Source of the DNA: Leptospira ognonensis
GTDB taxonomy: Bacteria > Spirochaetota > Leptospiria > Leptospirales > Leptospiraceae
Reading direction: 5' to 3'
Length of the DNA: 64,000 bases
Assembly (NCBI RefSeq): GCF_004770745.1
Contig: NZ_RQGD01000034.1
Span: 310,001-374,000 of the forward strand
The notes below the pieces were generated by a model that searched no databases, had not been told where the DNA came from, and saw only the letters and a list, made by a program, of their open reading frames with translations. The position numbers and the translations under genes are program-made. Below, one piece after another: positions 29,841 through 39,882 of this stretch. Each line of letters begins with the position of its first letter. The first letter of the stretch is position 1.

Positions 29841-30704
29841 CTAATTAGAAAGTTTCAAATCAGAGATATCATAGAATCGGCGAAACAACAATCCATTGAC
29901 TGGTTTTTTTGTATCGAAAACAAGCACGGCCACTTTGTTAAAGGACAGGAAATTCGGTCTGTATTGAGTGTAATGGTGTGATGTAATCGAAGCCTGATAC
30001 TTGTTATTGTAAATCGTATAAGTATGTTTTGGCAATGTATCATGCACCTGCTTTTTTCTTTCCTCAGGAGTTTGAGCAATGTAATTATGAACTACAATCT
30101 TATCAGGAGTAGGGCCACTTTCTCCAAAAAGGGTAAAGGGAAGTGCTTTCGGTTGGTTTTTGCAAAGATAATCGACCACTTCAGTGAAAGTAGGTTCAGG
30201 GATCTCTGCTTCAAAACCTTGCCAATGTAGTTTTTCCACAGCTTCAATTTTCTTTTTGTATGTCTCTTCGCCCCATACTTCTTTTGCTGTTACGGCTGTA
30301 GGCATGACATTAGAAAAGTATAATGTTTTTGCTTCTTTTTTCGGATCGTAGGCTCTCCAAGCGGGGTAGGGAACCAGTCTTCTTTCCGAATCATTGATTT
30401 CATTTTTTTCATGTGCCGCAAGAACGTAAATCGCGTAATCATGATTTTCCATAACACGAGATTCGATCTCAACGAGTACATCCAAAAATTCGCCGCGTCC
30501 CGTATCAGCGTGGCGTTTCACGAAAGAAACACTTTTCATGCGAATCCTTGGGTCATAGATGGAAAGCGGATAAAGGTCGTGAATGTCTTTCGCACCTTGT
30601 GTCGAAGTGGCGCCGCTGTTTGCATTCACAGTGGTGCCTGTGTCTTGAGCTCCCAGAGCGAGCGCGAGTAAACTGAAGAAAGTGAGTATGTATAGTTTTT
30701 TCAT
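29841..30704 (-). CDS. exported protein of unknown function
   Basis: 287 residues, not recognised. Signal peptide MKKLYILTFFSLLALALGA with cleavage before QDTG. A short low-complexity Thr/Ser/Gly linker (TTVNANSGATSTQGA) leads to a mixed domain containing YPLSIYDPRIRMKSVSFVK and a C-terminal strand-rich part (KVAVLVFDTKKPVNG). No lipobox or membrane span, so it should be periplasmic or secreted; a periplasmic-flagellum-associated role is conceivable in a spirochaete but has no support here. Own terminator downstream, panD upstream. Confidence 0.6.
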   Translation of the reverse strand: MKKLYILTFFSLLALALGAQDTGTTVNANSGATSTQGAKDIHDLYPLSIYDPRIRMKSVSFVKRHADTGRGEFLDVLVEIESRVMENHDYAIYVLAAHEKNEINDSERRLVPYPAWRAYDPKKEAKTLYFSNVMPTAVTAKEVWGEETYKKKIEAVEKLHWQGFEAEIPEPTFTEVVDYLCKNQPKALPFTLFGESGPTPDKIVVHNYIAQTPEERKKQVHDTLPKHTYTIYNNKYQASITSHHYTQYRPNFLSFNKVAVLVFDTKKPVNGLLFRRFYDISDLKLSN

Positions 30705-30770
30705 GTTCCGACTACCGATTTGATTCTACAGTAAGTATCGAAGGTTTGCCCTAGAAAGATTAGGATAAGA

Positions 30771-31127
30771 TTAGGCTTTTTTCGGATGATTGTGTTCATC
30801 TACGAAAACAATTTTAGGCTGGTAGTGTGGGGGGACGGCTTCCTCATCGATTTGCCCATAGGTAATGATGATGACTTTGTCTCCCTTCATCCCGAGGCGG
30901 GCTGCTGCACCATTGAGACAAATGGTGCCTGAACCACGTTTGCCGACAATGAGGTAGGTTTCAAAACGAGCCCCATTATTGACATTGACGACAGAAACTT
31001 GCTCAAACGGCCTCATTCCTGCCAAATCCATTAAATCTTGGTCAACAGTCAGGCTTCCTTCGTAATGAAGTTCCGCTTCCGTGACAATGGCACGGTGGAT
31101 TTTCCCTTTGCATATGGTGATCATCAT
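30771..31127 (-). CDS. panD: aspartate 1-decarboxylase
   Basis: Pyruvoyl enzyme making beta-alanine for pantothenate and CoA. 118 residues, made as a proenzyme that self-cleaves at Gly-Ser in [10 protein letters not shown] (G24-S25). Other marks: [17 protein letters not shown] at the start, [26 protein letters not shown]. Two consecutive ATG codons at 31127 and 31124 are possible starts. The first overlaps the TGA of the DUF4065 gene (ATGA), so translation is coupled. Confidence 0.96.
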   Translation of the reverse strand: MMITICKGKIHRAIVTEAELHYEGSLTVDQDLMDLAGMRPFEQVSVVNVNNGARFETYLIVGKRGSGTICLNGAAARLGMKGDKVIIITYGQIDEEAVPPHYQPKIVFVDEHNHPKKA

Positions 31128-31660
31128 TCAGGAGACCTCTCAAATAAAACCCTAAACATTTTTCCAGACAGTTGTAAAAGGCTTTTTTTCATTAAAACAT
31201 GTATTTTCGTATTGATCCGGTCAATGGCAAACGGGATCGGCTCGTAAAGCGGTGTCACCACATAGTTTTCATAAAGATTCGGATAGTGGCGATTTTCGTC
31301 AAAAACGCGGCCACGAAAGGCTTCCACGACTTTCATCATGACTCGTTTTTCTTCCCGGGTGAGTACCAGTCCTTCCAGTGGTTTGACAAACCGAAGGGAG
31401 AAACCTTGGACCCCTTTTGCCGAGATAACAGGTGCCGTATCGATGACCTCTTTTTCTCGTAGGAAAAGGAGGGCTTCGTTCAGTTTGACTGGATAGGGGG
31501 AATCTTCCAAATGGATGTAAATTCCACCAGTGATCATGCTTGCATGTTTTTGAAAGTGAACTCCGTCCGAAAAATAAAGGAGCTTCGCTAGGTCGAGCCT
31601 GCTCCGACCGTTGGGAGATTTTTCAAGGATCCAAAGAATTGCATGGCAAAGTTTCTCCAT
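31124..31660 (-). CDS. Panacea/DUF4065 (SocA-like) domain protein
   Basis: 178 residues. The N-terminal part ([20 protein letters not shown], then [36 protein letters not shown]) matches the DUF4065/Panacea fold: a helical start, KLLYF, an ITGG strand and a YPV in place of GPV. Panacea domains serve as antitoxins and proteolysis adaptors such as SocA. No toxin gene is adjacent. It overlaps panD by 4 bases and its start overlaps the divergent lipB start by 18 bases. Family call is by motif and moderately sure. Confidence 0.55.
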   Translation of the reverse strand: MEKLCHAILWILEKSPNGRSRLDLAKLLYFSDGVHFQKHASMITGGIYIHLEDSPYPVKLNEALLFLREKEVIDTAPVISAKGVQGFSLRFVKPLEGLVLTREEKRVMMKVVEAFRGRVFDENRHYPNLYENYVVTPLYEPIPFAIDRINTKIHVLMKKSLLQLSGKMFRVLFERSPE

Positions 31661-32305
31661 TCTAGACTGTTCTCATCCTATTCCATCTCATCCCGTATAT
31701 CCTATGATCGGTATCTCCGTTTCCAAGAAAAAGCAAGAAACCAAAGAATGGAATCCATTCTTTTTCTGGAGCACAATCCATGTTTGACAGGGGGGTCAAC
31801 GGCGAAAGCTGAAAATCTACTCAGCAAGGAGGAAACTCTCTCTGCCGCGGGCGTGGGTCTTTTTCTCTTACAGAGAGGCGGGGATTATACCGCCCACGAG
31901 CCCGGCCAGGTTGTTGGTTATCCGCACATCGATTTAAAAAAGCGAGACATTCGCTTAGGTGACTATTTGGCAGTACTGACGATTTCCATCCGGAATGCCG
32001 TGTTAGAGATTTGGAACGTGGAACTTCTGGAAAATCGTGAGTCGCCAGGGCTTTATTTAAAAGAAAATCCAAAGAAGAAATTAGTTTCTTTCGGTGTTTA
32101 TGCCAAGAGCCATTTTACCAGTTTTGGATTTGCGCTCAATGGGATAAATACTTTGGAAACATTCAAGCATATCCATCCATGTGGGGCCTTAAGTTCGGAC
32201 GTCGTCAGTCTACAAATTCTTGGTAAAGTGAGAGATTGGGAAATGGAAAAGCAAAGGTTTATGGGGGCTTTTTTATTTCACCTAGACGCACTCCTAAGCA
32301 AATAA
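31643..32305 (+). CDS. lipB: octanoyltransferase
   Basis: Moves octanoate from acyl carrier protein to lipoyl domains, first step of lipoate synthesis. 220 residues. Motifs: LEHNPCLTGGS, RGGDYTAHEPGQVVGYPHID, the lysine region KKKLVSFGVYAK, and catalytic-cysteine HIHPCGALSSD. The usual His of the HGLALN motif is Phe here (TSFGFALNG). ATG at 31643 overlaps the 5' end of the divergent DUF4065 gene. A membrane sensor gene follows after 45 bases. Confidence 0.9.
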   Translation: MAKFLHSRLFSSYSISSRISYDRYLRFQEKARNQRMESILFLEHNPCLTGGSTAKAENLLSKEETLSAAGVGLFLLQRGGDYTAHEPGQVVGYPHIDLKKRDIRLGDYLAVLTISIRNAVLEIWNVELLENRESPGLYLKENPKKKLVSFGVYAKSHFTSFGFALNGINTLETFKHIHPCGALSSDVVSLQILGKVRDWEMEKQRFMGAFLFHLDALLSK

Positions 32306-32350
32306 AGTAAAGGTTTTTCATCAGTCAAGATTACCAAACTGACCGAAAAT

Positions 32351-33328
32351 ATGTATAGGAGAGTTCCTAATATGTTCGTCCTCAGATCCATACTCTATTT
32401 TATCATACTTTTTTTAATGTTCGAATCCATTGCCCTTAGTGCTGTTTTGTGGTCTTTTTTCGAATCGACTCAGAATGCCCTCAAACAGGAACTCTTACTT
32501 ACCGATCATAGAGCACGTGATTTTACGCTCGCACTTGCGAAAGCAACGGAATTACGATTGAATAAAAATGGTTTCGCGGAGATTGATAAGACTTTTTCTC
32601 GTTATGTGGAAGTGACTTTCAAGGATCCCGAAAAGTTTGTTTTAAAACAAATAAAACTTTTTAATCCCGATGGATTACTTCTCAGCTCCTCGGACCCAAA
32701 TGATTTAAAAGACCCGCTAGAAAAAAGAAAACCTGATGCGACATTAACAGCACAGGCATACTTTCGCAAAGCAATGCGTATGCGAAAGTGGGAGTGGCCT
32801 GAGAAGGAGACTGAGTCTATGAAACTTGCTTCTGTGCCAGAATTGCCAAATTATGCTAAACCCATATTGAAGTTGTTTCCAAACGCAATCACACACGAAG
32901 TCATAATGTTTGCTCCCCTTTATCACGAAACGAAACTAGATGTAATTGGTGCCGTCTTTGTCACATATAAAGAAGGGAATCTATCACTTTTATTTGAGAA
33001 TCAATTTGATCTGACGAAGTGGTTATTTGTAAACTACAGCCTGATCGCTATTCTAGTAACAGTCGTATCCTGGGGAATATTTTTCTTATTCCAATATTTT
33101 ACAAAACGGGAAGGACAATCGAATACTATAAAAGAGGAACATGTTGTTCTCGAGAATGATTCATTGCCTCTCATTCAGAAAAAGATGGTATCAACTAGTG
33201 GCTCAGAAGTTTCCGAGCTAACACCTGTAATGATTCCAGATTCCGTTGAAGTAACGGAAAACATTAGTAAGAATGAAGAATTATCAAAGCCCCAAGCAGA
33301 TGTCGTAGATGCAATCTACCTTGGTTAA
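32351..33328 (+). CDS. membrane protein with extracytoplasmic sensor-like domain
   Basis: 325 residues. Membrane helix about 10-32 (SILYFIILFLMFESIALSAV), an external domain about 35-220 with Cache/PDC-like features (IKLFNPDGLLLSSSDP), a second helix about 226-248, and a cytoplasmic tail of 75 residues with no enzymatic motif. The first in-frame ATG is used; a second ATG (MFVLRS) seven codons on is possible. It sits 10 bases ahead of the STAS gene and probably senses an external ligand or envelope state and signals through it. Exact ligand unknown. Confidence 0.65.
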   Translation: MYRRVPNMFVLRSILYFIILFLMFESIALSAVLWSFFESTQNALKQELLLTDHRARDFTLALAKATELRLNKNGFAEIDKTFSRYVEVTFKDPEKFVLKQIKLFNPDGLLLSSSDPNDLKDPLEKRKPDATLTAQAYFRKAMRMRKWEWPEKETESMKLASVPELPNYAKPILKLFPNAITHEVIMFAPLYHETKLDVIGAVFVTYKEGNLSLLFENQFDLTKWLFVNYSLIAILVTVVSWGIFFLFQYFTKREGQSNTIKEEHVVLENDSLPLIQKKMVSTSGSEVSELTPVMIPDSVEVTENISKNEELSKPQADVVDAIYLG

Positions 33329-33338
33329 AAGGAATTTT

Positions 33339-34211
33339 ATGAATACAATATCAGATGAAAAAATATTTTCGATTCAATTGAAGGGAGCACTCGACGGAGC
33401 AAGTTCCGAGGACCTGCTCAGTTATCTAGAATCTCTATTAGAACAAGGTTACACTCGTTTTTTATTTAATTTTAGTTTTGTTCAGTTTATTACATCGAAC
33501 GGGATCAGTACTTTATTGAAAGTCCAAAATCGGATGAAAAAGAGCCCACATCTTTCTTTTGTGTTTTATGGTCTCACAGAAGAAGTAGAGAACGTTCTCT
33601 CTTTACTCGGAATCTATAAAAAACTTCCCATTCGAAAATCGCTAACTGACGCAGAAAATTATTTAAGGTTAGCAACCTCGGAATCCGTGATCAGAAAAGA
33701 AGAGATCCAGGAACAGAGCGAAACAAAACCTGCAGCAGAACGAATCAAATTTTATTATACGGGTGCTCCAAAAGAGCCTGTATCAAGGCTAGAAAAGATT
33801 TCGGAAGAAAATACATTCGAGAGAAAAGCTCTGAAAAGTTTTGAAAAACCGATCATGACTCGGACGGTTGAAGTTCCTGATATGGAAAGACTTCTTGAAG
33901 ACAAATTATCGCTTTTAAGAAGGGAGATCAAAGAGACTCTATCAACTGAACTCGAGAAAAGATTTACTCCCACGAATCGAACTTCAACGAATCCTACAAA
34001 CGAAGCGGTTATTGGTCAAATTCCAAGTTATATTCAATCCAAGTCAAAAAAGAATAACGATATTAGTTTTCAAAGAATATTTCCTTGTGAAGCCTGTGGA
34101 ACAAAACTCCGAGTATTTCAATCGGGTCAGCATAGATGTCCAAATTGTAAAACGGAAGTTTATGTGAGTGCTACTGGGCCCACTCGTTTTATCGAAAAAT
34201 TAGATATCTAA
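33339..34211 (+). CDS. STAS-domain protein with C-terminal zinc ribbon
   Basis: 290 residues from ATG at 33339 (AAAGGA just upstream); an earlier start adds ten residues. Residues about 1-105 are an anti-sigma-factor-antagonist STAS domain; FVQFITSNGISTLLKV keeps the serine position phosphorylated in SpoIIAA/RsbV. A charged linker of about 130 residues includes a coiled-coil-like stretch. Residues about 245-285 are a zinc ribbon: FPCEACGTKLRVF and HRCPNCKTEVYV. Likely a regulatory adaptor in a partner-switching system. It is 10 bases from murJ. Confidence 0.75.
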   Translation: MNTISDEKIFSIQLKGALDGASSEDLLSYLESLLEQGYTRFLFNFSFVQFITSNGISTLLKVQNRMKKSPHLSFVFYGLTEEVENVLSLLGIYKKLPIRKSLTDAENYLRLATSESVIRKEEIQEQSETKPAAERIKFYYTGAPKEPVSRLEKISEENTFERKALKSFEKPIMTRTVEVPDMERLLEDKLSLLRREIKETLSTELEKRFTPTNRTSTNPTNEAVIGQIPSYIQSKSKKNNDISFQRIFPCEACGTKLRVFQSGQHRCPNCKTEVYVSATGPTRFIEKLDI

Positions 34212-34221
34212 TCAGTTTCGA

Positions 34222-35838
34222 ATGACAGATAAAGAGAGTCTGAAATTACCCATATCAAGTGCAAGAAGAAGTCTTGCCTTGTCTTTTTATACCTTTCTCT
34301 CGCGTATCCTCGGGCTTGTTCGGGACCATTTTATGGCTGTCAGCTTTGGAACAGGTATGGTCGCTTCCGCCTTTAGTGTAGCCTATAGACTGCCAAATAT
34401 GTTTAGAAATTTATTGGCAGAGGGGACACTCTCACAATCCTTTATGCCGATCTTTTCGGAATACGAAGCGATGGGAGTGGAAGCGGCGCGCGTAATGGCA
34501 GGAACTGTCCTAAGTTTTTTGTTTTTATCTCTTTCGATTTTTGTGGCCGTATTTTGGGTGTTTGCTGCTCAATTTTTGCCAATACTTGTCGGAGGAAGCC
34601 CAGAATATGGAAACCTGGTTGTAGAGCTTTCGCTGGTCCTATTTTTTCTCATTATGACAGCGAGTCTTTCTTCCATTTTCATGTCCATTTCGAACTCTCA
34701 TCATAAATATTTCATTCCCTCTCTGTCTCCCATCATACTTAACTTAAGCTATCTCACCGTATTCTTATTTTTCTTTCCGTTTATATCTGATTTACGAGAG
34801 CGAGTTTTTACGCTCGCCTACGGAATTGTAGCTGGTGGCATCATACAGCTGTTTGTGCAGGCCATATTTGTTTATAAACTAGGTTATGGTCCACTTTTCC
34901 GATTAAACTTCCGACACCCTGCTATAAAAAAAATCTTTAAGCTGATGTTACCTGCAGCACTTGGTGGAAGTTTTTACCAGATAGGGCTCCTGGTTGACAT
35001 CTTTTTAGCAAACTACATTCAGAATGCCAACCCTGGTCTTGGTGCTGTCGTGAGTCTGGACTACGCGCAGAGACTAGTTCAGCTACCGACAGGAATCATC
35101 GGTGTGGCGCTCGCAACAACGATCTTGCCATCGTTACTCAGAGACTTGCGTGCAGGCGAAAAGGCACGAGTTCCTGCGGAGATATTAGATGTGCTCAGTT
35201 TTGCATTCTTTTTAACCATACCCGCCGCAATAGGTCTCTCTGTGCTCGGCGAGACAGTGCTTGATGCGATCTACTATGGGGGAAGGTGGGATGAATTAGC
35301 AACAAAGACCGCGCTGCTTCCACTCATATTTTACTCGATTGCCATTCCCTTTTATAGTTCCAATAAGGTTCTTGTATCTTCCTATTATGCGTTTCAAGAT
35401 ACAAAAACGCCACTCAGGGTACAGTTTGTATCTTTTACTATGAGCATAGGCTTAAGTCTTTCGCTCATGTTTTTTTTAAAGCATGGTGCGATTGCCCTTT
35501 CATCTGCAATCTCTGCATTCGTAACATCAGGGTTATTGATATTTTTTCTAAAAAGACATGAAGTAAAAATTCCTTGGCTTTCGCTTGCTGGAAGACTTTC
35601 GGTGATGGTGCTTCCTTTTTTGGGGCTTTCCACATGGCTTCTGTTTGGTGAATGGTATTTGAAACCTTTGCTGAAACAGACATGGGGATTAGATATTTCC
35701 CACGCAGGTATTTCTCGCATATCTCTGTTAGTATCTATTTTGCCATCAGTCTTTATTTTTTTTGGACTGTCTGTTTTTGTAAAGTTGAAGGAGGCCGAGA
35801 TTATCCTCGGCCGAGTGTTAAAAAGATTCTTTAAGTAA
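34222..35838 (+). CDS. murJ: lipid II flippase
   Basis: Inner-membrane MATE-like flippase of peptidoglycan precursor. 538 residues with about 14 helices. Visible: [17 protein letters not shown] near residue 25, [28 protein letters not shown] (the MurJ signature with essential arginines), and [32 protein letters not shown] near 285. Third gene of a sensor-STAS-murJ run with 10-base gaps. The 3' end overlaps the convergent ileS by 8 bases. Confidence 0.95.
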   Translation: MTDKESLKLPISSARRSLALSFYTFLSRILGLVRDHFMAVSFGTGMVASAFSVAYRLPNMFRNLLAEGTLSQSFMPIFSEYEAMGVEAARVMAGTVLSFLFLSLSIFVAVFWVFAAQFLPILVGGSPEYGNLVVELSLVLFFLIMTASLSSIFMSISNSHHKYFIPSLSPIILNLSYLTVFLFFFPFISDLRERVFTLAYGIVAGGIIQLFVQAIFVYKLGYGPLFRLNFRHPAIKKIFKLMLPAALGGSFYQIGLLVDIFLANYIQNANPGLGAVVSLDYAQRLVQLPTGIIGVALATTILPSLLRDLRAGEKARVPAEILDVLSFAFFLTIPAAIGLSVLGETVLDAIYYGGRWDELATKTALLPLIFYSIAIPFYSSNKVLVSSYYAFQDTKTPLRVQFVSFTMSIGLSLSLMFFLKHGAIALSSAISAFVTSGLLIFFLKRHEVKIPWLSLAGRLSVMVLPFLGLSTWLLFGEWYLKPLLKQTWGLDISHAGISRISLLVSILPSVFIFFGLSVFVKLKEAEIILGRVLKRFFK

Positions 35839-38581
35839 TCGCCAAGGCGCAACGTTTACAAAGATCTCCTTCTCTTTTCAGATCACGCGTGTGCCTCCAG
35901 CATCTTGGGCATTCAAATTCTTCTGGTTTCAAGACTTGAATCTTGTAATGTTCAGAGGAGATGCTTGCCAAGGCTTGACTTGACTCCGATTTGTCTGTTT
36001 CTACTTGGGAGACCACAAAGAAAAGCTCGAGCTCAGAGCTTGCAAGCTCGGAGAGTGGAGAAGCCTTTTCCTGAATTGGAGTTAAATGGATTTTGGCTTC
36101 CAAAGATTTTCCAATATTTCCTTTCTGACGTGCCTCTTCCAATGCCTTTTGAACGAATTCCTTGGTCTCAAATACTGGTTTTAGTTTTTCTTCCAACGCT
36201 ACATTTTTAAACTTCTCGAGATTCGGAAAATCGTGAAGGAATATGGAGTCGGTAAATCCAAATTCCTTCCATATTTCCTCGGAAGTGAAAGAAAGGATGG
36301 GAGCAATGAGAATTGTCAGAACCTCTAGAACCTTAGCGAGGGCATACTCCGAGGAACGACGAATTGGTGAACTCTTACTTTCACAATACATACGATCCCG
36401 GATGATCTCAAAATAATCCTGAGACAAGTTCACCGTACAAAAAAGGAGTAACTTTTGATAGACTTGGTGAAATTGAAAGGTTGCATAATGCCTTTGGATT
36501 TCTTCATTCAGAGTTGCTAGCTTGGAAAGATAATACGCATCAACATGATCCAATTGATTTAGATCTGTCATGTAAGAGAGGGCCTCCTTGCTTGTATTGC
36601 CGAGGAGATATCTAAAAGTATTTCGTAGCTTTCTGTAAGTTTCTGAGACAATCTTAATCGAATCTTTTCCCACTTTGACATCATCTCGGAAATCTTGGGT
36701 AGAAACCCATAGTCGTAAAATATCAGCACCATACTGATTGATGATATCAGTCGTAGGATTGATGACGTTTCCAAGAGACTTGGACATGGCATGACCTTTT
36801 TCATCTAACACATAGCCATGCGTAAGGACGGACTTATAAGGCGGAACGCCCCGGATGGCCATCGAGGGCCAAAGCGAAGATTGAAACCAGCCTCGATGCT
36901 GGTCAGATCCCTCTAAATATAAATCAGCTGGCTCCTTTCCAATTGAGTCACCAAACACTGAAAAACTGGATACACCAGAATCAAACCATACATCTAAAAT
37001 ATCTTTGTCTTGTTTGAGTTCGGAGGATCCACATTTTTCACATTTCGTATCGGGGGGGAGTAAGTATGCGGCAGATCTTTCATACCAGACCTCAATGCCT
37101 TCCCTTTTAACGATATTTATAAAATGGTTAATCGTCTCCTTTGTTAGGTGGGTGTGATTGCATTCCTTACAAGTAAAGGAAGGGATTGGGACTCCCCAAT
37201 TTCTTTGCCGAGAAAGGCACCAATCTGGTCTAGATTCCACCATGGACCGAATTCTAGAAATGCCCCAATCGGGTATCCATTCCACTTTATCGATAGCTTT
37301 TAAGGATTGTTCTCTCAAAGAATCATGGTCAATGGAAAAGAACCACTGCGGAGTCGCTCTAAAGATCAGTGGTTTTTTACTTCGCCAAGAATGCGGATAG
37401 GAATGTTGGAATTCCGAATAATGGAAGAGCATATTTTTTTCTTTTAATAGTTCCACTATTTTAGGATTGGCATCCCAAATTTTTACTCCTTTCATCATCG
37501 GAAATTCGTCCGTATAACGTCCGTAATCATCGACAGGTGAAAACGCTGGCAGTCCTGCAGCGCTACCAACTCTGTAGTCGTCCGTGCCATGTCCCGGTGC
37601 GGTATGCACACATCCTGTTCCCGCATCCAAAGTTACATGGGGACCAAACAGAGGAATGGAAACTTGGTCTAGAAAGGGATGTAGGAAAGTCATTTTCCTT
37701 AGATCCTCAGTAGAAAGGCTTTTGACTTTTGTCAGAGCGATTCCCGTTTTTTGGGAAACGGTTTCCGCTAGTCCAACGGCAAGGATGAGATTGCCATGTT
37801 CTTCGCTTTTATAAAGCGCATAATCTAAAGATTCATTAAAACAAATGGCAAGATTCGCAGGAAGTGTCCAGGGAGTCGTAGTCCAAATCAGACAAAAATG
37901 ATTCGGCTCACCTTTGATTGGAAATTTTACATAGATCGAAGGAGAGGTATGGTTTTGGTATTCGATTTCTGCTTCGGCATGTGCGGTGGCAAGGTCGATG
38001 CACCAATAGACTGGTTTCTTGCCTTTGTAGATATATCCCTTGTCAAATAATTGCCCGAATACTTCTACGATTTTCGCTTCAAATTCTGGAGCCATGGTCA
38101 GATATTTTCTATCTTCTTCCCAGAAGCATAAAAAACGACTCAGATCTTCACCTTGTTTGGTGACAAATTCATTCGCGTAATCTCTACATTTTTTTCGAAG
38201 TTCCGTTGGTGAAGTATTTCGAGCTTCCTTTCCTAAATTCTTTAGGACCTGTACTTCTATGGGCAAACCATGACAATCCCAGCCAGGAATCATATCGGTA
38301 GAGAAGCCTGCCATTGATTTTGATTTGATGATTAGATCTTTTAGGATTTTATTTAAAGCGTGACCGACATGAAAGTTTCCATTTGCATAGGGAGGGCCAT
38401 CGTGCAATACGAAACTCGGCTGGTGTTTGCGAATTTCTTTCATTTTCGCAAACGTTTTGTTCGTCTTCCACTCTTGGATTTGTTTGGGTTCCCGAGAAGC
38501 AAGGTCTGCTTTCATTGGAAAGTTAGTTTGCGGTAATGCTACCGTCTTAGAGTACGGGTTTTCCGATTCCGATTTAGCCAT
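35831..38581 (-). CDS. ileS: isoleucyl-tRNA synthetase
   Basis: 916-residue class I synthetase. [12 protein letters not shown] near residue 75 is the HIGH motif; the editing domain includes [11 protein letters not shown] and the [10 protein letters not shown] region; [11 protein letters not shown] near 605 is the KMSKS loop with its first Lys changed to Ala; the C-terminal zinc finger is [11 protein letters not shown] and CKRCALAIT. Bacterial IleS1 type by size and zinc finger. ATG at 38581. No T-box or other leader control is visible in the roughly 60 bases upstream. Confidence 0.97.
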   Translation of the reverse strand: MAKSESENPYSKTVALPQTNFPMKADLASREPKQIQEWKTNKTFAKMKEIRKHQPSFVLHDGPPYANGNFHVGHALNKILKDLIIKSKSMAGFSTDMIPGWDCHGLPIEVQVLKNLGKEARNTSPTELRKKCRDYANEFVTKQGEDLSRFLCFWEEDRKYLTMAPEFEAKIVEVFGQLFDKGYIYKGKKPVYWCIDLATAHAEAEIEYQNHTSPSIYVKFPIKGEPNHFCLIWTTTPWTLPANLAICFNESLDYALYKSEEHGNLILAVGLAETVSQKTGIALTKVKSLSTEDLRKMTFLHPFLDQVSIPLFGPHVTLDAGTGCVHTAPGHGTDDYRVGSAAGLPAFSPVDDYGRYTDEFPMMKGVKIWDANPKIVELLKEKNMLFHYSEFQHSYPHSWRSKKPLIFRATPQWFFSIDHDSLREQSLKAIDKVEWIPDWGISRIRSMVESRPDWCLSRQRNWGVPIPSFTCKECNHTHLTKETINHFINIVKREGIEVWYERSAAYLLPPDTKCEKCGSSELKQDKDILDVWFDSGVSSFSVFGDSIGKEPADLYLEGSDQHRGWFQSSLWPSMAIRGVPPYKSVLTHGYVLDEKGHAMSKSLGNVINPTTDIINQYGADILRLWVSTQDFRDDVKVGKDSIKIVSETYRKLRNTFRYLLGNTSKEALSYMTDLNQLDHVDAYYLSKLATLNEEIQRHYATFQFHQVYQKLLLFCTVNLSQDYFEIIRDRMYCESKSSPIRRSSEYALAKVLEVLTILIAPILSFTSEEIWKEFGFTDSIFLHDFPNLEKFKNVALEEKLKPVFETKEFVQKALEEARQKGNIGKSLEAKIHLTPIQEKASPLSELASSELELFFVVSQVETDKSESSQALASISSEHYKIQVLKPEEFECPRCWRHTRDLKREGDLCKRCALAIT

Positions 38582-38643
38582 GATACAACCAATGTCCTAA
38601 ATTGGTGCGATACGGAAAACGGAAAAAATTTCTTACTGGGCTG

Positions 38644-39276
38644 TTAAAGCTTGATCCGAACTCCTGGAAGTTCATCGCGTAGTCTCGCAACATCCGATTT
38701 TTCAAAGAGAATTTTCTGAACATAAAGCTCTTTTAGATGCGAAAGTTTGGCTATATTTGAAGGAAGTTTTTTGAATTTCCGGAGCAATGTGATATCTAAA
38801 ATTTCAAGATTTGGAATTTGAGAAATAAGCTCTACATCAGCTTCTGAAAATTCTAATGCCGTTTCATCTAGAGCCAAAGTCTTTAATTTTTTTAACTTGG
38901 TCACAAACCCGGGAACCGTTTTGAGTTTAGAACGCCCGAGTAATAAGATCTCTAAATTTTCAAGATTTCCAAGAGAATCTGGCAAAGACTCTATGGGATT
39001 TCCAAACAAATTTAAAATTCTTAGAGATTTTAAATTACCGAGCTCAGCGGGGATGGAAGTGAGGGAGTCGTATTGAAGGGTCAATTCTTCCACGGACTGT
39101 AAGAGTTCAATGTTAGCTGGTAAAGTTCCAAGTTCCTTTTTGGAAAGGTTTAGGATCTTTTCTCCCTGATTTGCTCGGATCCATTCATCAACGGATACCG
39201 GCTCTTTCGCACAATTTAAAAATGAAATTTGAAGGAGAATTAATGTTAAGAAAAGAGTTTTTGATGCTAGATTCAT
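38644..39276 (-). CDS. leucine-rich-repeat lipoprotein
   Basis: 210 residues. Signal MNLASKTLFLTLILLQISFLNC with C22 as lipidation site. From about residue 42 there are six or seven leucine-rich repeats of roughly 23 residues (LRILNLFGNPIESLPDSLGN, LEILLLGRSKLKTVPG), the Leptospira/plant-like type. Lipid-anchored binding protein; possible host or environmental contact. Transcribed away from no close partner; the STAS gene lies upstream. Confidence 0.85.
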   Translation of the reverse strand: MNLASKTLFLTLILLQISFLNCAKEPVSVDEWIRANQGEKILNLSKKELGTLPANIELLQSVEELTLQYDSLTSIPAELGNLKSLRILNLFGNPIESLPDSLGNLENLEILLLGRSKLKTVPGFVTKLKKLKTLALDETALEFSEADVELISQIPNLEILDITLLRKFKKLPSNIAKLSHLKELYVQKILFEKSDVARLRDELPGVRIKL

Positions 39277-39321
39277 GGTCTAGGACAATAGAAACCATCG
39301 GCACCAACATTGGCAATTGTT

Positions 39322-39657
39322 TTAGACCATGGGAATCGCGGAGGCATACATTAGATTGGTTCGTGTATGCAGGAGTAAGGAAGTTAGGTTTAGAATCTTC
39401 AAAATTCTTTGTATCCCTGGAGTGACATTGAGTAAATAAATTTCAATACCCTTCTTTCTAAGTTTCATTTTCTTGTGGAGGATAATGCCAAGAATCGCAG
39501 AGGAAACTTCTTCCACGTTTCCAAAATCTAAAAAAATTTGAGAATTTTCAGCGACCAAAAACTTCTCTAATGCTTTTTCAAAACCACCCATGCAAAGAAT
39601 GTCTAGTGACTTTGCTTCTACCAAAAGAACGTTTGCTTTTTGTGTTTGCCTGATCAT
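39322..39657 (-). CDS. single-domain STAS anti-anti-sigma factor-like protein
   Basis: 111 residues spanning one STAS fold: early strand LLVEAKSLDILCMGGFEKALEKFL, then IFLDFGNVEEVSSAILGIIL, where the serine at VSSA occupies the phosphorylation turn, and a last helix GIQRILKILNLTSLL. Partner kinase not in the window. Such proteins control sigma factors or second-messenger enzymes by partner switching. ATG at 39657. Confidence 0.75.
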   Translation of the reverse strand: MIRQTQKANVLLVEAKSLDILCMGGFEKALEKFLVAENSQIFLDFGNVEEVSSAILGIILHKKMKLRKKGIEIYLLNVTPGIQRILKILNLTSLLLHTRTNLMYASAIPMV

Positions 39658-39882
39658 CTTCGTTTTATTGTTCCTTTCAAGATAACCAAACGGATTTCTA
39701 TAAAAATAATTAATAGGTCTGGTCCTTAGTTTTCAGAAAAAATGAAAAAAAAGAAACGTTTCCGTTCGAAATATTTTTATTATATGAATTCGTTTTTGGA
39801 AAAAATACTTAAGTCCAAATTGCTAGGTCGTACAGGAAAAATAAGCTTTTCATAGGAAGCTTCCATTCCAGTCTGTTAAATT

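Noticed and set aside
39855..39864. GGAAGCTTCC palindrome before the outer-membrane barrel gene
   Set aside because: Only 10 bases, expected by chance in AT-rich intergenic DNA at this scale, and no regulator is nearby.
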